A stretch of 64,000 nucleotides of DNA from Acinetobacter sp. ANC 4178 (GCF_004331175.1 NZ_SJOD01000002.1:434001-498000); one strand, 5' to 3'; shown: positions 1-9,892, numbered from the stretch's first letter. Program-made: numbers and translations. Notes: generated from the letters alone by a model not told the origin.

Positions 1-110
1 AAAGTCACTGCCCCATTCATCATCGGCAATACTGTTAAAATCAATAGAACAGATTTCAGCATCGCCCAATGAAATTGGGTGATTTCATCTGATAAAACGA
101 ATGCTTTCAT
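1..110 (-). CDS. N-terminal fragment of an unidentified protein, cut by the window edge
   Basis: A reading frame starts with ATG at 110 on the minus strand and runs off the left edge, giving 36 residues. A GGGG stretch lies about 6 bases upstream of the ATG and could serve as a ribosome binding site. The visible part begins MKAFVLSDEI and then has a hydrophobic stretch (SVLLILTVLPMM) that looks like a membrane segment or signal anchor. I do not recognise the protein. It has the same orientation as gspF-gspG but is separated from gspG by 275 bases and a hairpin, so it is probably a separate transcript. A possible promoter, TTTACA with TAGATA 16 bases downstream, lies between them on the minus strand. 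Confidence 0.5.
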   Translation of the reverse strand, partial: MKAFVLSDEITQFHWAMLKSVLLILTVLPMMNGAVT

Positions 111-308
111 TCTATTCCCCATCACATTTTTGTTCTTAAAATCATTATGCTAGGTTTTTTTTAAATAAAAAGTTTATTTATCTACATACTTGACAAATTT
201 TGTAAACATTACGGTTAGGAATAATTATTATTATAACTCTCAAAAACCATTTATTATATTTATTTGTTTCAATTCAAATACTTGTATTTAAATATATAAA
301 TAAGAAAG

Positions 309-357
309 ATTATCACTTTATCTTTAATTGAAGTACTCAATTATATAAAGTGATAAT
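309..357 (-). terminator. Long hairpin terminator after gspG
   Basis: A perfect 13-bp inverted repeat (309-321 with 345-357, ATTATCACTTTAT) encloses a second 6-bp stem (326-331 with 337-342, AATTGA). On the minus strand it is followed by a T-rich run (TCTTTCTT) and lies 28 bases past the gspG stop. It most likely ends the gspF-gspG transcript. The stem is AT-rich, so efficiency is uncertain. Confidence 0.6.
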
Positions 358-385
358 TTTCATCGATTAACTTAGGCGATATTGC

Positions 386-823
386 TTAAGGCTGATAATA
401 AATATCGGCATCAGTCCCTTCACCACCTTCTTTACCATCGGCACCAAATGAATATAAATCGAAAGCGCGCCCTTCAGCACCCGGGCTAATATACTGAATA
501 TCATTTTCCCAACTGTCTTTTGGATAGCCACCTTTAACATAGCCCCCTTGCATCCAGTTTTTTGCCGACGCAGGTTGATTCACTAATGCATCTAAACCGC
601 CATCTTGCATTGATGGGTATTTACCGTTATCTAATTTATATTGATCCAGTGCACCCGCAACCCCTTTTAAGGTAATCACCGTGGTGTCCACTTTGGCTTT
701 CTCACCACGTCCCATGACATTCGGTACAATCAGCGCAGCCAGCACCCCTAAAATAACAATCACTACCATCACTTCAATTAAAGTAAAACCCGATTGTTTG
801 GTTTGATATTTATTCACTTGCAT
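386..823 (-). CDS. gspG: Type II secretion system major pseudopilin GspG
   Basis: GspG is the main subunit of the periplasmic pseudopilus of the type II secretion system, which pushes folded exoproteins through the outer-membrane secretin. The 145-residue protein has the class III prepilin signature: a short basic leader ending in Gly12, then FTLIE with Glu at mature position +5, then a hydrophobic helix (VMVVIVILGVLAALIVP). The C-terminal part has the GspG-type globular domain with calcium-site-like acidic residues (GADGKEGGEGTDADI). The leader should be cut and methylated by a prepilin peptidase; pilD at 52785-53660 in this window is the obvious candidate. It follows gspF by 31 bases on the same strand, so the two are probably co-transcribed. 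Confidence 0.95.
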   Translation of the reverse strand: MQVNKYQTKQSGFTLIEVMVVIVILGVLAALIVPNVMGRGEKAKVDTTVITLKGVAGALDQYKLDNGKYPSMQDGGLDALVNQPASAKNWMQGGYVKGGYPKDSWENDIQYISPGAEGRAFDLYSFGADGKEGGEGTDADIYYQP

Positions 824-854
824 TCAACCACTCACTTTTCAATCTTTATATTCT

Positions 855-2060
855 TTAAATCATATTGTTCATATTAACGATCGGCAGCATCACTGCAATC
901 ACAATCACCAATACAATACTGGCCATTAACACCAACATGAGCGGTTCGAGTAATGCCAATAACGTCGAAATTAGGGTTGTGACTTCTCGATCTTGCATGG
1001 TAGCAGCACGCTCCAACATGCGATCTAACTCACCTGAGGCTTCGCCACTTTTGATCATTTGTACCATCATCGGGGGGAAATAACCACTGCGCTCCAGTTG
1101 GGTTGCCAAATTGCTCCCTTCTGTGACTTTTTCAGCCGCCAAATCCACCGAATCACGAATCACCCAGTTACTACTGACCGCAGCACCAATGCGCAATGCA
1201 TCTACCAGTGGTACACCCGACTTGGTTAAAATAGATAACGTACTTGCAAGGCGTGCAGAATTAATACCACGCGATAACTTACCAAATAATGGCAATTTGA
1301 GTGTTAAACGATCAAAAGCATAATGTCCTGCTGTACTCTTTAAAAACCGTAAAAGAAATACAATCCCCAACACGATTACAATGATTAAAAAAGGCCAAGC
1401 CACACGAATAAAGGCACTGGCTTTCATCAAGGCAACTGTAATCCAAGGGAGAGCATCTTTATTTTGATCGAAGGTTTTGACAATATCGGGAACCACGTAG
1501 GTCATCAAGCCCATCACAATCGCAAAAGACATTAGCATTAAAATAATTGGGTAGATCATGGCACCTTGAATTTTCTTTTGCATAGCAAAGCGATTCTCGG
1601 TGTAATCTGCCAATTGCTCCAAAATCAAATCCAGATGTCCAGAACGCTCACCTGCCGCAATTGTTGCACGATAAAGTTCGGGAAAACGCCCAGATTGCTG
1701 CAAAGCATTGGCTAAAGAGTGTCCTTCTAAAACCTTGGAGCGAACCGACGCAATTAATTGTTGCACATGGGCTTTTTCACTTTGTTTGGCAACGGCTCGC
1801 AAAGCTTCTTCCAGTGGAATTGCCGCAGCCACCAACACTGACAATTGACGGGTAAAAAGAGCTAAATCATAGGCAGTAATATTTTTTTGAAACCAGCGCG
1901 ATCCTTGCTGCTTGGCTTTATGTTCTACAGGATCGACGCTAATCGGGATAAGCGATTTCTCACGTAGCTGCTGACGTATTTGTCGTGCCGAATCACCTTC
2001 TAGCACGCCTTTTTGCTGCTTCCCTAAAGCATCAATGGCGGTAAATTGATATGCAGGCAT
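855..2060 (-). CDS. gspF: Type II secretion system inner-membrane platform protein GspF
   Basis: GspF is the polytopic inner-membrane core of the type II secretion machine; it contacts the GspE ATPase and the GspL/M platform. The 401-residue protein has two T2SSF domains (about 68-190 and 270-393), with membrane segments near 170-190, 220-240 and 370-395. The second domain ends in the typical hydrophobic stretch LLEPLMLVLMASIVLVIVIAV. It begins MPAYQFTAIDALGKQQKG, the usual GspF start. It resembles pilC at 51553 in fold, but the pairing with gspG assigns it to type II secretion. Promoter signals should lie in the 150-base divergent gap shared with priA. Confidence 0.95.
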   Translation of the reverse strand: MPAYQFTAIDALGKQQKGVLEGDSARQIRQQLREKSLIPISVDPVEHKAKQQGSRWFQKNITAYDLALFTRQLSVLVAAAIPLEEALRAVAKQSEKAHVQQLIASVRSKVLEGHSLANALQQSGRFPELYRATIAAGERSGHLDLILEQLADYTENRFAMQKKIQGAMIYPIILMLMSFAIVMGLMTYVVPDIVKTFDQNKDALPWITVALMKASAFIRVAWPFLIIVIVLGIVFLLRFLKSTAGHYAFDRLTLKLPLFGKLSRGINSARLASTLSILTKSGVPLVDALRIGAAVSSNWVIRDSVDLAAEKVTEGSNLATQLERSGYFPPMMVQMIKSGEASGELDRMLERAATMQDREVTTLISTLLALLEPLMLVLMASIVLVIVIAVMLPIVNMNNMI

Positions 2061-2211
2061 TGTAATGCTCTAATTTTCCAAAATTTCCTTCAGCGCTGTT
2101 GCGTCTGACCCCTAAAATCATTCATATTCTTCAATATAAATTGATTTGCACACTCTAACATAACTCAAGACTTCACACGACGAACATTCAGCTGGAACCT
2201 TTGACCCTTTT

Positions 2212-4434
2212 ATGCCAAATACAGTACCGCCCCCTTTCGTACCTTATCGGATTCGCGTAGCCGTTCCAGCCCATGTTTATGACTGTTTCGACTATCAGAT
2301 TTCCGCAGAGGATTATGCGCAGGCGAAGGTCGGAGCACGTGTTGCTGTGCCCTTTGGATCACGAAGTCTGATTGGTGTGATCATAGAAAAGCTTACACCC
2401 GACACACCCGAGAACCCCAAGTTCAAGCTAAAACCCATTCAAGCTTTGCTAGATGACGATGCCATTCTAGACAGTAAAGTTTTAACTTTGTTGACATGGG
2501 CAGCACAATATTATCAATTTCCGATTGGTGAAGTGGTACAAAGCGCTTTACCCACCTTATTACGTCAAGGCAAACCATATGACCTGTTGGCCCACATGTG
2601 GCGACTACTTGACCCACATGCAGATGAAAAAGTTAAACGTTCTGAAAAACAACAACATGCCTATAAAATTTTAAAATTACACCCCGCGGGTACAGCAGAG
2701 AATATTCTGAATTTAGCGGGCATTGAAACCGCTACGTTAAAAGCTTTGGAAAAGAAAGGCATCTGTGAGGCTTATTTAGAACAAAAAGATTTTAGCCCGC
2801 AAGCCCTGAGTTTGGCGCAAATGCCTCTGACCGCCAACCCCGATCAAAAGCATGCCATTCAGCAGGTGCTGAAATCACTCTCGTCTTATCATGCCTATTT
2901 ACTGGATGGTTTAACGGGCAGTGGCAAGACTGAAGTTTACTTGCAAATCATGTATGAGGTACTGAAACAAGGTAAACAAGTGTTGGTGTTGGTACCTGAA
3001 ATTGGTTTGACCCCCCAAACGATTAGTCGCTTTCAATCGCGTTTTCACTGTCATATTGCCCTGCTGCATTCGGGACTGACGGATGCCAAACGCTTGCAAG
3101 CATGGCAAAGTGCGCAAATGGGCAAAGCCTCGATTATTTTAGGCACGCGTTCTGCCATTTATACCCCATTGCACAATTTAGGCTTAATCATTTTAGATGA
3201 AGAGCATGATCTGTCTTTTAAACAGCAAGAAGGTTTTCGCTATCATGCACGTGATGTAGCGCTCTATCGCGCGCATTTGGAAAACTGCCCGATTATTTTG
3301 GGTTCAGCAACGCCGAGCATGGAAAGCTATGCACTGGCCGACCAAGGCAAACTGACCCGACTAGAATTAAATGAACGTGCAGGCACGGCATTGTTGCCTA
3401 AGTTGCACATCTTAGATTTAAAAGTCGGGCGCAAACAGCATGGTTTTAGTCAGTTTCTGCTGGATGAAATGCACAAACGTCTGGCGCGCAAAGAACAGGT
3501 GCTGATTTTTCTTAATCGACGCGGTTATGCCCCTGTACTGATTTGTGAAAGTTGTGCTTGGCAAGCAAAATGTCCGCATTGTGATGCCAACTTTACCCTA
3601 CATACTCAGCCCTATCAGCATTTGCATTGTCATCATTGTGGCACCATTCATCGCATGCCAGACCATTGCCCACAATGTCATCATACTGAACTCAAACCGA
3701 TTGGTATGGGCACCGCCAAAGTTGAAGAAAGTCTAAACGAACTCTTTCCAGAATTTGAGGTCATTCGGGTCGATCGAGACTCTACCAGCCGTGTCGGTAG
3801 CTGGCAAAAAATTTATGATCGCATTCAAAAAAGCGAGCCGATTATTTTACTCGGCACGCAAATGCTCGCCAAAGGGCATCATTTTCCTTATGTGTCTTTG
3901 GTGGCGATTTTGGACATTGATTCAGGCTTACTCAGTGTCGATTTTCGTGCACCAGAACGTACCGCCCAACTCATTGTTCAAGTGGCGGGACGCGCAGGTC
4001 GTGGTGAGAAAAAAGGCGATGTCTATTTACAAACCCTACGCCCAGAACACCCGTTATTGCACACTTTAGTGGATGGTGATTATCGACAATTTGCTCGCCA
4101 GACCTTAAAGGAACGACAACAGGCATTGTTCCCACCCTATCGTTATGCTGCCCTAATTCGCTGCGAGTCGAAAAGTCAGGAACAAAATCAGCAGTATCTG
4201 ACTGAACATGCACAACAACTTCGTCAGATTGCAGAACTCAACATCGATATCTGGGGGCCTATTCCCGCCCCGATGGAACGTAAAGCAGGTCGTTATCAAG
4301 CGCATATGGTGTTATTTTCCCAAGATCGAGCACGTTTGCACTATTATTTGAGGGCATGGTGGCAAAACATGTTGCAGCACAAACCTGCCAGCATGAAACT
4401 TAGTCTGGATATCGACCCTCAGGAATTGAGTTGA
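2212..4434 (+). CDS. priA: Primosomal protein N' (replication restart helicase PriA)
   Basis: PriA recognises stalled forks and D-loops and reloads the replisome through PriB/DnaT/DnaC or similar partners. The 740-residue protein is close to the usual 730 or so. It has the N-terminal 3'-DNA-binding domain, a Walker A motif GLTGSGKTE near residue 233, a DEEH box at residues 329-332, and the eight-cysteine zinc region starting near residue 445 (CESC, CPHC, CHHC, CPQC). The helicase C-terminal lobe carries GTQMLAKGHHFP and VAGRAGRG. Its role complements recBCD in this window, since RecBCD recombination needs PriA to restart synthesis. The ribosome binding site is weak. It is transcribed divergently from gspF. 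Confidence 0.97.
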   Translation: MPNTVPPPFVPYRIRVAVPAHVYDCFDYQISAEDYAQAKVGARVAVPFGSRSLIGVIIEKLTPDTPENPKFKLKPIQALLDDDAILDSKVLTLLTWAAQYYQFPIGEVVQSALPTLLRQGKPYDLLAHMWRLLDPHADEKVKRSEKQQHAYKILKLHPAGTAENILNLAGIETATLKALEKKGICEAYLEQKDFSPQALSLAQMPLTANPDQKHAIQQVLKSLSSYHAYLLDGLTGSGKTEVYLQIMYEVLKQGKQVLVLVPEIGLTPQTISRFQSRFHCHIALLHSGLTDAKRLQAWQSAQMGKASIILGTRSAIYTPLHNLGLIILDEEHDLSFKQQEGFRYHARDVALYRAHLENCPIILGSATPSMESYALADQGKLTRLELNERAGTALLPKLHILDLKVGRKQHGFSQFLLDEMHKRLARKEQVLIFLNRRGYAPVLICESCAWQAKCPHCDANFTLHTQPYQHLHCHHCGTIHRMPDHCPQCHHTELKPIGMGTAKVEESLNELFPEFEVIRVDRDSTSRVGSWQKIYDRIQKSEPIILLGTQMLAKGHHFPYVSLVAILDIDSGLLSVDFRAPERTAQLIVQVAGRAGRGEKKGDVYLQTLRPEHPLLHTLVDGDYRQFARQTLKERQQALFPPYRYAALIRCESKSQEQNQQYLTEHAQQLRQIAELNIDIWGPIPAPMERKAGRYQAHMVLFSQDRARLHYYLRAWWQNMLQHKPASMKLSLDIDPQELS

Positions 4435-4489
4435 GTCTAAACCAGTACTTCAGCAATTCATCACAACTTTTTAATTTCAGGACAGATGC

Positions 4490-6331
4490 ATGTCGTTATT
4501 GTTGCAAATCACGCTTTTTTTAGGTGCAGCGCTGATGGTGGTGCCACTACTGAAACGATTCGGCATTGCTACAGTCTTGGGTTATTTAATCACAGGGATT
4601 CTCTTGGGACCTCATGTGCTGAACATTGCCAATGATCCCGAAGCCATTCAACAACTCGCTGAATTTGGCGTCATTCTCTTGATGTTTTTAATTGGTTTAG
4701 AACTACGACCACAACGACTCTGGAATTTACGTCAATCTATTTTTGTGATGGGTAGCGCCCAAGTCGGCATCACGGCGCTCGTCATTGGCTGCATTCTCTT
4801 ATTGGTGTTGCAACAAGGTATTGCTGCCAGTTTAGTGATTGGCAGTGCACTCGCCTTGTCGTCCACCGCCTTCGTATTACAGCTGCTCACAGAAAAGCAG
4901 CAACTGAATACCAGTTATGGACAGCAGTCTTTCTCAATTTTATTGTTTCAAGACATCGCGGCGATTCCTCTGATTGCTGTAATTCCGTTGCTGGCAGGTG
5001 TGGAATCAACGCATTATGGTATCGCTTATTTTGCTGCCATTGTGGCGGCATTTACAGGACTGTTCCTTTTTAGCCGTTATTTAATTCGACCATTTTTCCG
5101 CTTTGTAGCAAAAACAGGTGCGCATGAACTGATCACCGCAGTGGGCTTATTTATTGTTTTAGCCGTGGTGATGTTGATGGATCTACTCAATATCAGCACC
5201 ACACTAGGTGCATTCTTAACGGGAGTATTATTGGCAGATTCTGAATTCCGACATGAACTGGAAGCCAGTATTGCACCGTTTAAAGGACTGCTACTGGGTC
5301 TATTTTTTATGACGGTGGGTATGCTGACCCCGATTCATATTTTATGGCAACAACCGCTCTTCATTTTGGCAGGCGCAGTGCTGTTATTGCTCATCAAATT
5401 TACACTTTTAACTGCTATCGCACGCTATTATCAGGTCTCTTGGCCCAATAGCTTGCTGCTTGCCAGTTGTTTGGCACAGGGCGGAGAATTTGCCTTCGTG
5501 GTGTTTAGCGTGGCGCAAAATGAACAGCTGATTACTGAAGCGATTATCGCACCTATCAGCCTGATCGTGATTATCTCCATGATGTTGACGCCGATTTTGT
5601 ATTGGATTGTGCGTAAAGGCATTGTGCCGCGTCTTACGCCTGTTACAGTCCCTGAATATGATGACATTCCTGAACAACAACCCGCCATGATTATTGCGGG
5701 CTTTGGTCGGTTCGGACAAATTATTGCTCGTGTCGCGCATTTACAACATCAAAAATTTACCGCCATCGACAGTAATTTAGAAAAAGTCGATTTTGTGCGC
5801 AACTATGGTGGTCATTTGTATTATGGCGATGCCACCCACCCTGATATTTTAAGAGCCGCAGGGATTGAACAGGCCAAGGTGTTTATTTTAGCCATTGATG
5901 ACATTGAAGACTCGATGAATGTGGCACGGCATATCCGCCTGAATTACCCTGAGTTACAGTTATTAGTCAGAGCACGAGATCGACATCATGTACACTTATT
6001 ACGTGACTTGGGTGTGCAGCATATTTGGCGAGAAACCTATTTATCTTCACTCGGCATGGCATATAAAGCCTTGCGTGACTTAGGCATTAGCGAAAGCGAT
6101 GCCCAAAAAAGTATTGAGTTATTTCGCGATTATGATGAACAGCTCTTGGCACAGCAACAACGCGTCTATACCGACGAACAAAAGGTATATGAATCGCACC
6201 GCAACGCCCTTGCTGAGCTGGAACATTTGTTTGAACGTGATACAGAAATTCGAACAGTCGAGACAGGCGTAAATTTACAACGTAGTTTAGATTCTACCCG
6301 AATAGATGTAACACGAGATGAAGCAAATTGA
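4490..6331 (+). CDS. CPA2-family monovalent cation:proton antiporter, KefB/KefC type
   Basis: The 613-residue protein combines an N-terminal Na+/H+ exchanger domain of about 12 membrane segments (roughly residues 5-385) with a cytosolic TrkA-N/RCK domain. The dinucleotide-binding loop GFGRFGQ lies near residues 404-410 and the matching acidic residue is in AIDSNLEK. KefB/C proteins export K+ in exchange for protons and are gated by glutathione adducts and nucleotides. A charged C-terminal tail (about 550-613) is also typical of the family. It starts 55 bases after priA on the same strand, with AGGA about 8 bases before the ATG. I see no kefF/kefG ancillary gene next to it, so the exact ion and gating are not determined here. 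Confidence 0.88.
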   Translation: MSLLLQITLFLGAALMVVPLLKRFGIATVLGYLITGILLGPHVLNIANDPEAIQQLAEFGVILLMFLIGLELRPQRLWNLRQSIFVMGSAQVGITALVIGCILLLVLQQGIAASLVIGSALALSSTAFVLQLLTEKQQLNTSYGQQSFSILLFQDIAAIPLIAVIPLLAGVESTHYGIAYFAAIVAAFTGLFLFSRYLIRPFFRFVAKTGAHELITAVGLFIVLAVVMLMDLLNISTTLGAFLTGVLLADSEFRHELEASIAPFKGLLLGLFFMTVGMLTPIHILWQQPLFILAGAVLLLLIKFTLLTAIARYYQVSWPNSLLLASCLAQGGEFAFVVFSVAQNEQLITEAIIAPISLIVIISMMLTPILYWIVRKGIVPRLTPVTVPEYDDIPEQQPAMIIAGFGRFGQIIARVAHLQHQKFTAIDSNLEKVDFVRNYGGHLYYGDATHPDILRAAGIEQAKVFILAIDDIEDSMNVARHIRLNYPELQLLVRARDRHHVHLLRDLGVQHIWRETYLSSLGMAYKALRDLGISESDAQKSIELFRDYDEQLLAQQQRVYTDEQKVYESHRNALAELEHLFERDTEIRTVETGVNLQRSLDSTRIDVTRDEAN

Positions 6332-6381
6332 CTTGTGTTTTACAATATTGCCACCATTAAAGCAGGGTTTTGGAGAAAATT

Positions 6382-7257
6382 ATGTCTGATATACGTCAAC
6401 GCTTTTATATTGAAGATTGCCCTGTTCGTGGTGAAGTCGTTCATCTGGAAGAAACCTTACAAACGATTCTTGCCCAACGTGACTATGCTCAAGCCGTACA
6501 AATTTTACTGGGTGAAATGCTCAGCGCAACCGCTTTGCTTGCCAGCACGCTGAAAATTAAAGGGCGTATCAGCTTACAAATTCAAGCCTCTGGAACATTT
6601 AAATGGGCCATGGCGGAATGTAACCATTTAGGTGAAGTTCGTGCCTTAGCCGATTATGAAGAAGACCCGCGCTTCCAAGCAGCCACTGACAGCAGTACAG
6701 TGCTGAAAGCGCTCAGTAACCCCATTCTTTTTATTAATATTGAACCTGAATTTGGTGAGCGTTATCAAGGGATTGTACCGCTGGATCAAACAACCCTAGC
6801 GGGCTGCTTAATGCAGTATTATGACCTTTCTGCTCAAATTCCTACTCGGATTGTTTTGGCCAGTACAGCACAACGTTCGGGTGGTTTACTCATTCAATTG
6901 TTACCGCGCATTAATGAAGAAGAACAGCAACGTGTCGATGAAGATTTATGGCCACGTCTGACCATGCTCACGGAAACATTAAAAGCGGATGAACTCACTC
7001 AATTAGCGGCCAATGAAATTTTGTATCGTTTGTACAATGAAGAAGACGTTCGCCTACCTGAGATTGAGCAACTCAAGTTTGGTTGTACCTGTTCTAAAGA
7101 ACGCTGTGCCAATGCTTTACAACAAATTGGTGTAGAAGCAGTCCGCGAAACCCTAGAACACCAAAATCCAATTACCATGGATTGCCAATTCTGTAATACC
7201 CAATATCAGTTCACGGCCGAAGAAGCCCTTGGTTTATTTGGCGAACATTTAAGTTAA
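6382..7257 (+). CDS. hslO: Hsp33 redox-regulated chaperone
   Basis: Hsp33 is a holdase switched on by oxidation (bleach or peroxide) combined with unfolding stress in the cytoplasm. The 291-residue protein has the N-terminal substrate-binding fold and a C-terminal zinc switch. The four cysteines follow the family spacing: CTC, then 30 residues, then CQFC, matching the CxC-X27-32-CxxC pattern. The start at 6382 is chosen because GGAG lies 6 bases upstream; a TTG 12 bases earlier would overlap that site. It lies 50 bases downstream of the antiporter on the same strand and may be partly co-transcribed. Confidence 0.95.
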   Translation: MSDIRQRFYIEDCPVRGEVVHLEETLQTILAQRDYAQAVQILLGEMLSATALLASTLKIKGRISLQIQASGTFKWAMAECNHLGEVRALADYEEDPRFQAATDSSTVLKALSNPILFINIEPEFGERYQGIVPLDQTTLAGCLMQYYDLSAQIPTRIVLASTAQRSGGLLIQLLPRINEEEQQRVDEDLWPRLTMLTETLKADELTQLAANEILYRLYNEEDVRLPEIEQLKFGCTCSKERCANALQQIGVEAVRETLEHQNPITMDCQFCNTQYQFTAEEALGLFGEHLS

Positions 7258-7553
7258 ACCTTCATCAACCATCTCTCTGCCTGTGGTTATACCTCTTTGA
7301 TAGCCAACAGGCAGTTGCTCCACTGTCTAATAAGAAAGCCCGAAGAACATTCCATGTCCACTTGCTATGCCAAAGCACCGATTTCCGTGCGCTTGGAATA
7401 AGATGACATATTCAACGTATAAAAAGATACGCTAAAATTGCGTGACGAAGATAACAATTTTTTTGTTGAACTGCGTCTCTTCATGATAATAAATCCATCA
7501 TTTTAATATGTGATTCATTCCAACTTAACTGATATACACTGAGGTAATCTCTC
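7258..7553. other. Intergenic region, 296 bases, weak inverted repeats only
   Basis: No credible gene is seen. Two weak inverted repeats occur. One is CTGCCTGT/ACAGGCAG with a 20-base loop shortly after hslO. The other is AAAATTG (7434-7440) with CAATTTT (7455-7461), followed by a short T-run, which could act as a poor terminator. A promoter for the DUF2147 gene presumably lies in the second half. Confidence 0.4.
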
Positions 7554-8018
7554 ATGGGAACTCGCTTTCTTTCCCGTACGGTTTTCATTACAACTTTGCT
7601 GTGCAGTACTTACAGCTTAGCAAACACTGACCCCCTGATTGGCAAATGGAAAACCGTGGATGATCGTACTGGCCACTCACTGGCAGATGTGATCATCAGT
7701 AAAAACCAGCACAATGTCTACAGCGCACAAGTGATCGAAATACGCCCATTGTCTGGCAAAGAGAAACTGATTACTTGCCAAAAATGTACAGGCCATTTAA
7801 AAAATCAACCAATGATTGGCTTAACCATTTTATCGGGGTTAAAGAAAAATCCTGAAAAACACAACGAATATATTGAAGGCAAATTTCTTGATCCACTTTC
7901 AGGACAGCACTATGTTTCGGAAGCACATTTAGTTCAGGAAGCCAGATATCTGCAAGTTCGTGCTCAAGAGACCGACTCCTCGAATGTGCGCCTGATGACA
8001 TGGATTAAAGTCCAATAA
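7554..8018 (+). CDS. DUF2147 family secreted protein
   Basis: The 154-residue protein has a clear Sec signal peptide (MGTRFLSRTVFITTLLCSTY, with likely cleavage after SLA near residue 23). The mature domain starts DPLIGKWKTVDDRTG, the usual opening of DUF2147 proteins (GxWxTxDdxtG). DUF2147 is a beta-rich, lipocalin-like domain found in many periplasmic proteins; its biochemical role is not established. Two cysteines in a CQKC pair could form a disulfide or bind a metal. A strong terminator follows, so it is probably a single-gene transcript. Confidence 0.82.
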   Translation: MGTRFLSRTVFITTLLCSTYSLANTDPLIGKWKTVDDRTGHSLADVIISKNQHNVYSAQVIEIRPLSGKEKLITCQKCTGHLKNQPMIGLTILSGLKKNPEKHNEYIEGKFLDPLSGQHYVSEAHLVQEARYLQVRAQETDSSNVRLMTWIKVQ

Positions 8019-8042
8019 AATTAAAGCCAAACGACGCCAAGC

Positions 8043-8065
8043 AAAAAGCCCTCTGTGGGCTTTTT
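8043..8065 (+). terminator. Rho-independent terminator after the DUF2147 gene
   Basis: AAAAAGCCC at 8043-8051 pairs with GGGCTTTTT at 8057-8065 around the loop TCTGT. It lies 24 bases past the stop codon at 8018. The A/T-flanked stem could work on both strands, but only the plus strand has a gene ending here. Confidence 0.9.
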
Positions 8066-8171
8066 CTTATTGTTATGATTTGAAACAAATACGAACAGTT
8101 CTACACTACTTCCCACTTTCCGAAAGACAGCATAATATTGATTAAAATATCAGCGATTTTATTCAACGCGT

Positions 8172-9128
8172 ATGTCTAAAAACTATTATGAGATTCTGGG
8201 AGTTTCACGCGATGCTCCTTCTGACCAAATTAAAAAAGCCTATCGAAAGCTGGCGCGAAAGTACCATCCCGATCTGAGCAAAGAAAGCGATGCTGAAGCC
8301 CGTATGCAAGAAATCAACGTTGCATACGACACCCTGAGTAATGAAGAAAAGAAAAAAGAATATGACTTTATCTTAGATCATCCTGAAGGTTTTTCAGGAT
8401 TTGGGGGACAGGCGGGTGCATCTGGATTTGATGATGCTCAATTTTATCGACAAGGATTTAACCAAGGCAATTCATCCGATTTTGCAGGCTTTGAAGACCT
8501 ATTTGGTCGCTTTGGAACAGGTTTTGGAGGAGGAAATTATCAATACAAACAACGACAACAATCTTTTCGAGGTGAAGATCAACATGCCAAGCTGGAGATT
8601 GACTTAGCTGTTGCCTTTCATGGTACTTCTCAACAAATTACGCTGCAAATTCCAAGCATAAATGCCTATGGTGAACCTGAAGTCCAACGTAAAACCCTAG
8701 AAGTCAAAATTCCGAAAGGGATGAAAGAAGGACAACAAATTCGCTTGGCAGGTCAAGGACAAACAGGTGTTCGTGGTGGTGAAAATGGTGATTTGTATAT
8801 CGAAATCTACTACAAGGATACCGCACAATACCGCGTTGAAGGGGCAGATATCTATTACACCCTGCCTGTGACCCCATGGGAAGCTGCATTAGGGCAACAA
8901 ATTGAGTTACTCACACCTGCGGGCACGAAAGTGCAGGTGAACCTCCCAAAAAATGCCAAAACAGGACAACAATTGCGTTTAAAAAATCAAGGGATTCCCA
9001 ATAAAACAGCAGGACATTTATTTTTAATTCTAAACATTGTGAATCCACCTGCACACAACGCTGAGCAAGAACAAGCTTACCGCGCTTTTGCTGAAGCCTT
9101 TAAGCAGTTTAAGCCTCGACAACTTTAA
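8172..9128 (+). CDS. cbpA: DnaJ-class co-chaperone CbpA
   Basis: CbpA is a DnaJ paralogue that stimulates DnaK ATPase and, in E. coli, also binds curved DNA. The 318-residue protein starts with a J domain (about 4-69) that contains the HPD motif (YHPDLSK), then a Gly/Phe-rich linker (about 75-125), then the two C-terminal beta domains that bind clients. The cysteine-rich zinc region of true DnaJ is absent, which separates it from DnaJ. It is followed 10 bases later by its dedicated modulator cbpM, as in other gamma-proteobacteria. Confidence 0.95.
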   Translation: MSKNYYEILGVSRDAPSDQIKKAYRKLARKYHPDLSKESDAEARMQEINVAYDTLSNEEKKKEYDFILDHPEGFSGFGGQAGASGFDDAQFYRQGFNQGNSSDFAGFEDLFGRFGTGFGGGNYQYKQRQQSFRGEDQHAKLEIDLAVAFHGTSQQITLQIPSINAYGEPEVQRKTLEVKIPKGMKEGQQIRLAGQGQTGVRGGENGDLYIEIYYKDTAQYRVEGADIYYTLPVTPWEAALGQQIELLTPAGTKVQVNLPKNAKTGQQLRLKNQGIPNKTAGHLFLILNIVNPPAHNAEQEQAYRAFAEAFKQFKPRQL

Positions 9129-9138
9129 GGAGAACGCT

Positions 9139-9477
9139 ATGACAACTATTCATTATCGAGAAATTATTTGCGACGGTTATAGCACCGCAGAGATCGTCGA
9201 TGAACATCGTAGTTTCGATTTAAAACATTTTGCCGAAGCCTGTGGTCAAAGCCCAGAATGGGTTTTACAACTGTTGGAATACGATATTTTACCCACACGC
9301 CCAGAAGAGCGGATTCATCAATTCTTTGGTGAAGATGTCTCACGTGCGCGTAAAGCCTATCGTTTACAACGTGATTTTGATGCCAGTTTTTCGGCAGTCG
9401 CGATGATGCTGGATCTCATTGATGAAGTACAACAATTACGTCGCCAAGTTCGGCATGCGCATATACAAGAATCATAA
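9139..9477 (+). CDS. cbpM: Chaperone modulator CbpM
   Basis: CbpM binds the J domain of CbpA and inhibits its action on DnaK. The 112-residue product has a MerR-like helical N-terminal part and a C-terminal coiled region (DLIDEVQQLRRQVRHA). The start at 9139 is chosen because AAGGAG at 9127-9132 is well spaced from this ATG; the longer frame from 9088 would lie inside cbpA. The AAGGAG overlaps the cbpA stop, indicating translational coupling in a two-gene operon. Confidence 0.9.
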   Translation: MTTIHYREIICDGYSTAEIVDEHRSFDLKHFAEACGQSPEWVLQLLEYDILPTRPEERIHQFFGEDVSRARKAYRLQRDFDASFSAVAMMLDLIDEVQQLRRQVRHAHIQES

Positions 9478-9490
9478 ACCCTTTATATAG

Positions 9491-9524
9491 CCCGTTCCTT
9501 GAGATTGAAACATCATAGAACGGG
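9491..9524 (+). terminator. Weak hairpin after cbpM
   Basis: CCCGTTC (9491-9497) and GAACGGG (9518-9524) form a 7-bp stem with a 20-base loop. It is followed by TTGCTGTTCTTTT, a poor T-run. It lies just past the cbpM stop and may be a weak terminator. Confidence 0.4.
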
Positions 9525-9566
9525 TTGCTGTTCTTTTATCATTAACTTGAGAGAAATACGGTTACT

Positions 9567-9827
9567 ATGAACACAAAAGAATGTAATAAGAAAGTGAAAC
9601 TCATGTTCCCTGAGCATCGTGAAATTATTCCTCAATTACGTCAGGATAATCCACATTTTGCGAAAATTTTCGAAGAACATGCGGTGCTGGATCAGGAAAT
9701 TTGTCGACGCGAACTTAATCCTATATCTCGTATCAATGATGATATTGAAGCTTTAAAACGTAAAAAACTTCGTCTCAAGGATGAGATTTATCGTTTACTG
9801 CAATATCATGTGAACTCACAAGTCTAA
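9567..9827 (+). CDS. DUF465 / YdcH-like small protein
   Basis: The 86-residue protein matches the DUF465 (YdcH) pattern: an early MFPEHREIIPQL segment, a helical middle, then a basic helix KALKRKKLRLKDEI-like ending near the C-terminus (here EALKRKKLRLKDEIYRLL). Proteins of this family are small helical hairpins that are widespread in proteobacteria and have no firm function. It stands alone between a weak hairpin after cbpM and a strong terminator. Confidence 0.8.
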   Translation: MNTKECNKKVKLMFPEHREIIPQLRQDNPHFAKIFEEHAVLDQEICRRELNPISRINDDIEALKRKKLRLKDEIYRLLQYHVNSQV

Positions 9828-9892
9828 GTGACTCATGACGCCATTAAAATAAAATCAGATCGCACTTTTTGGCTCTATAAAGCATATAAAAT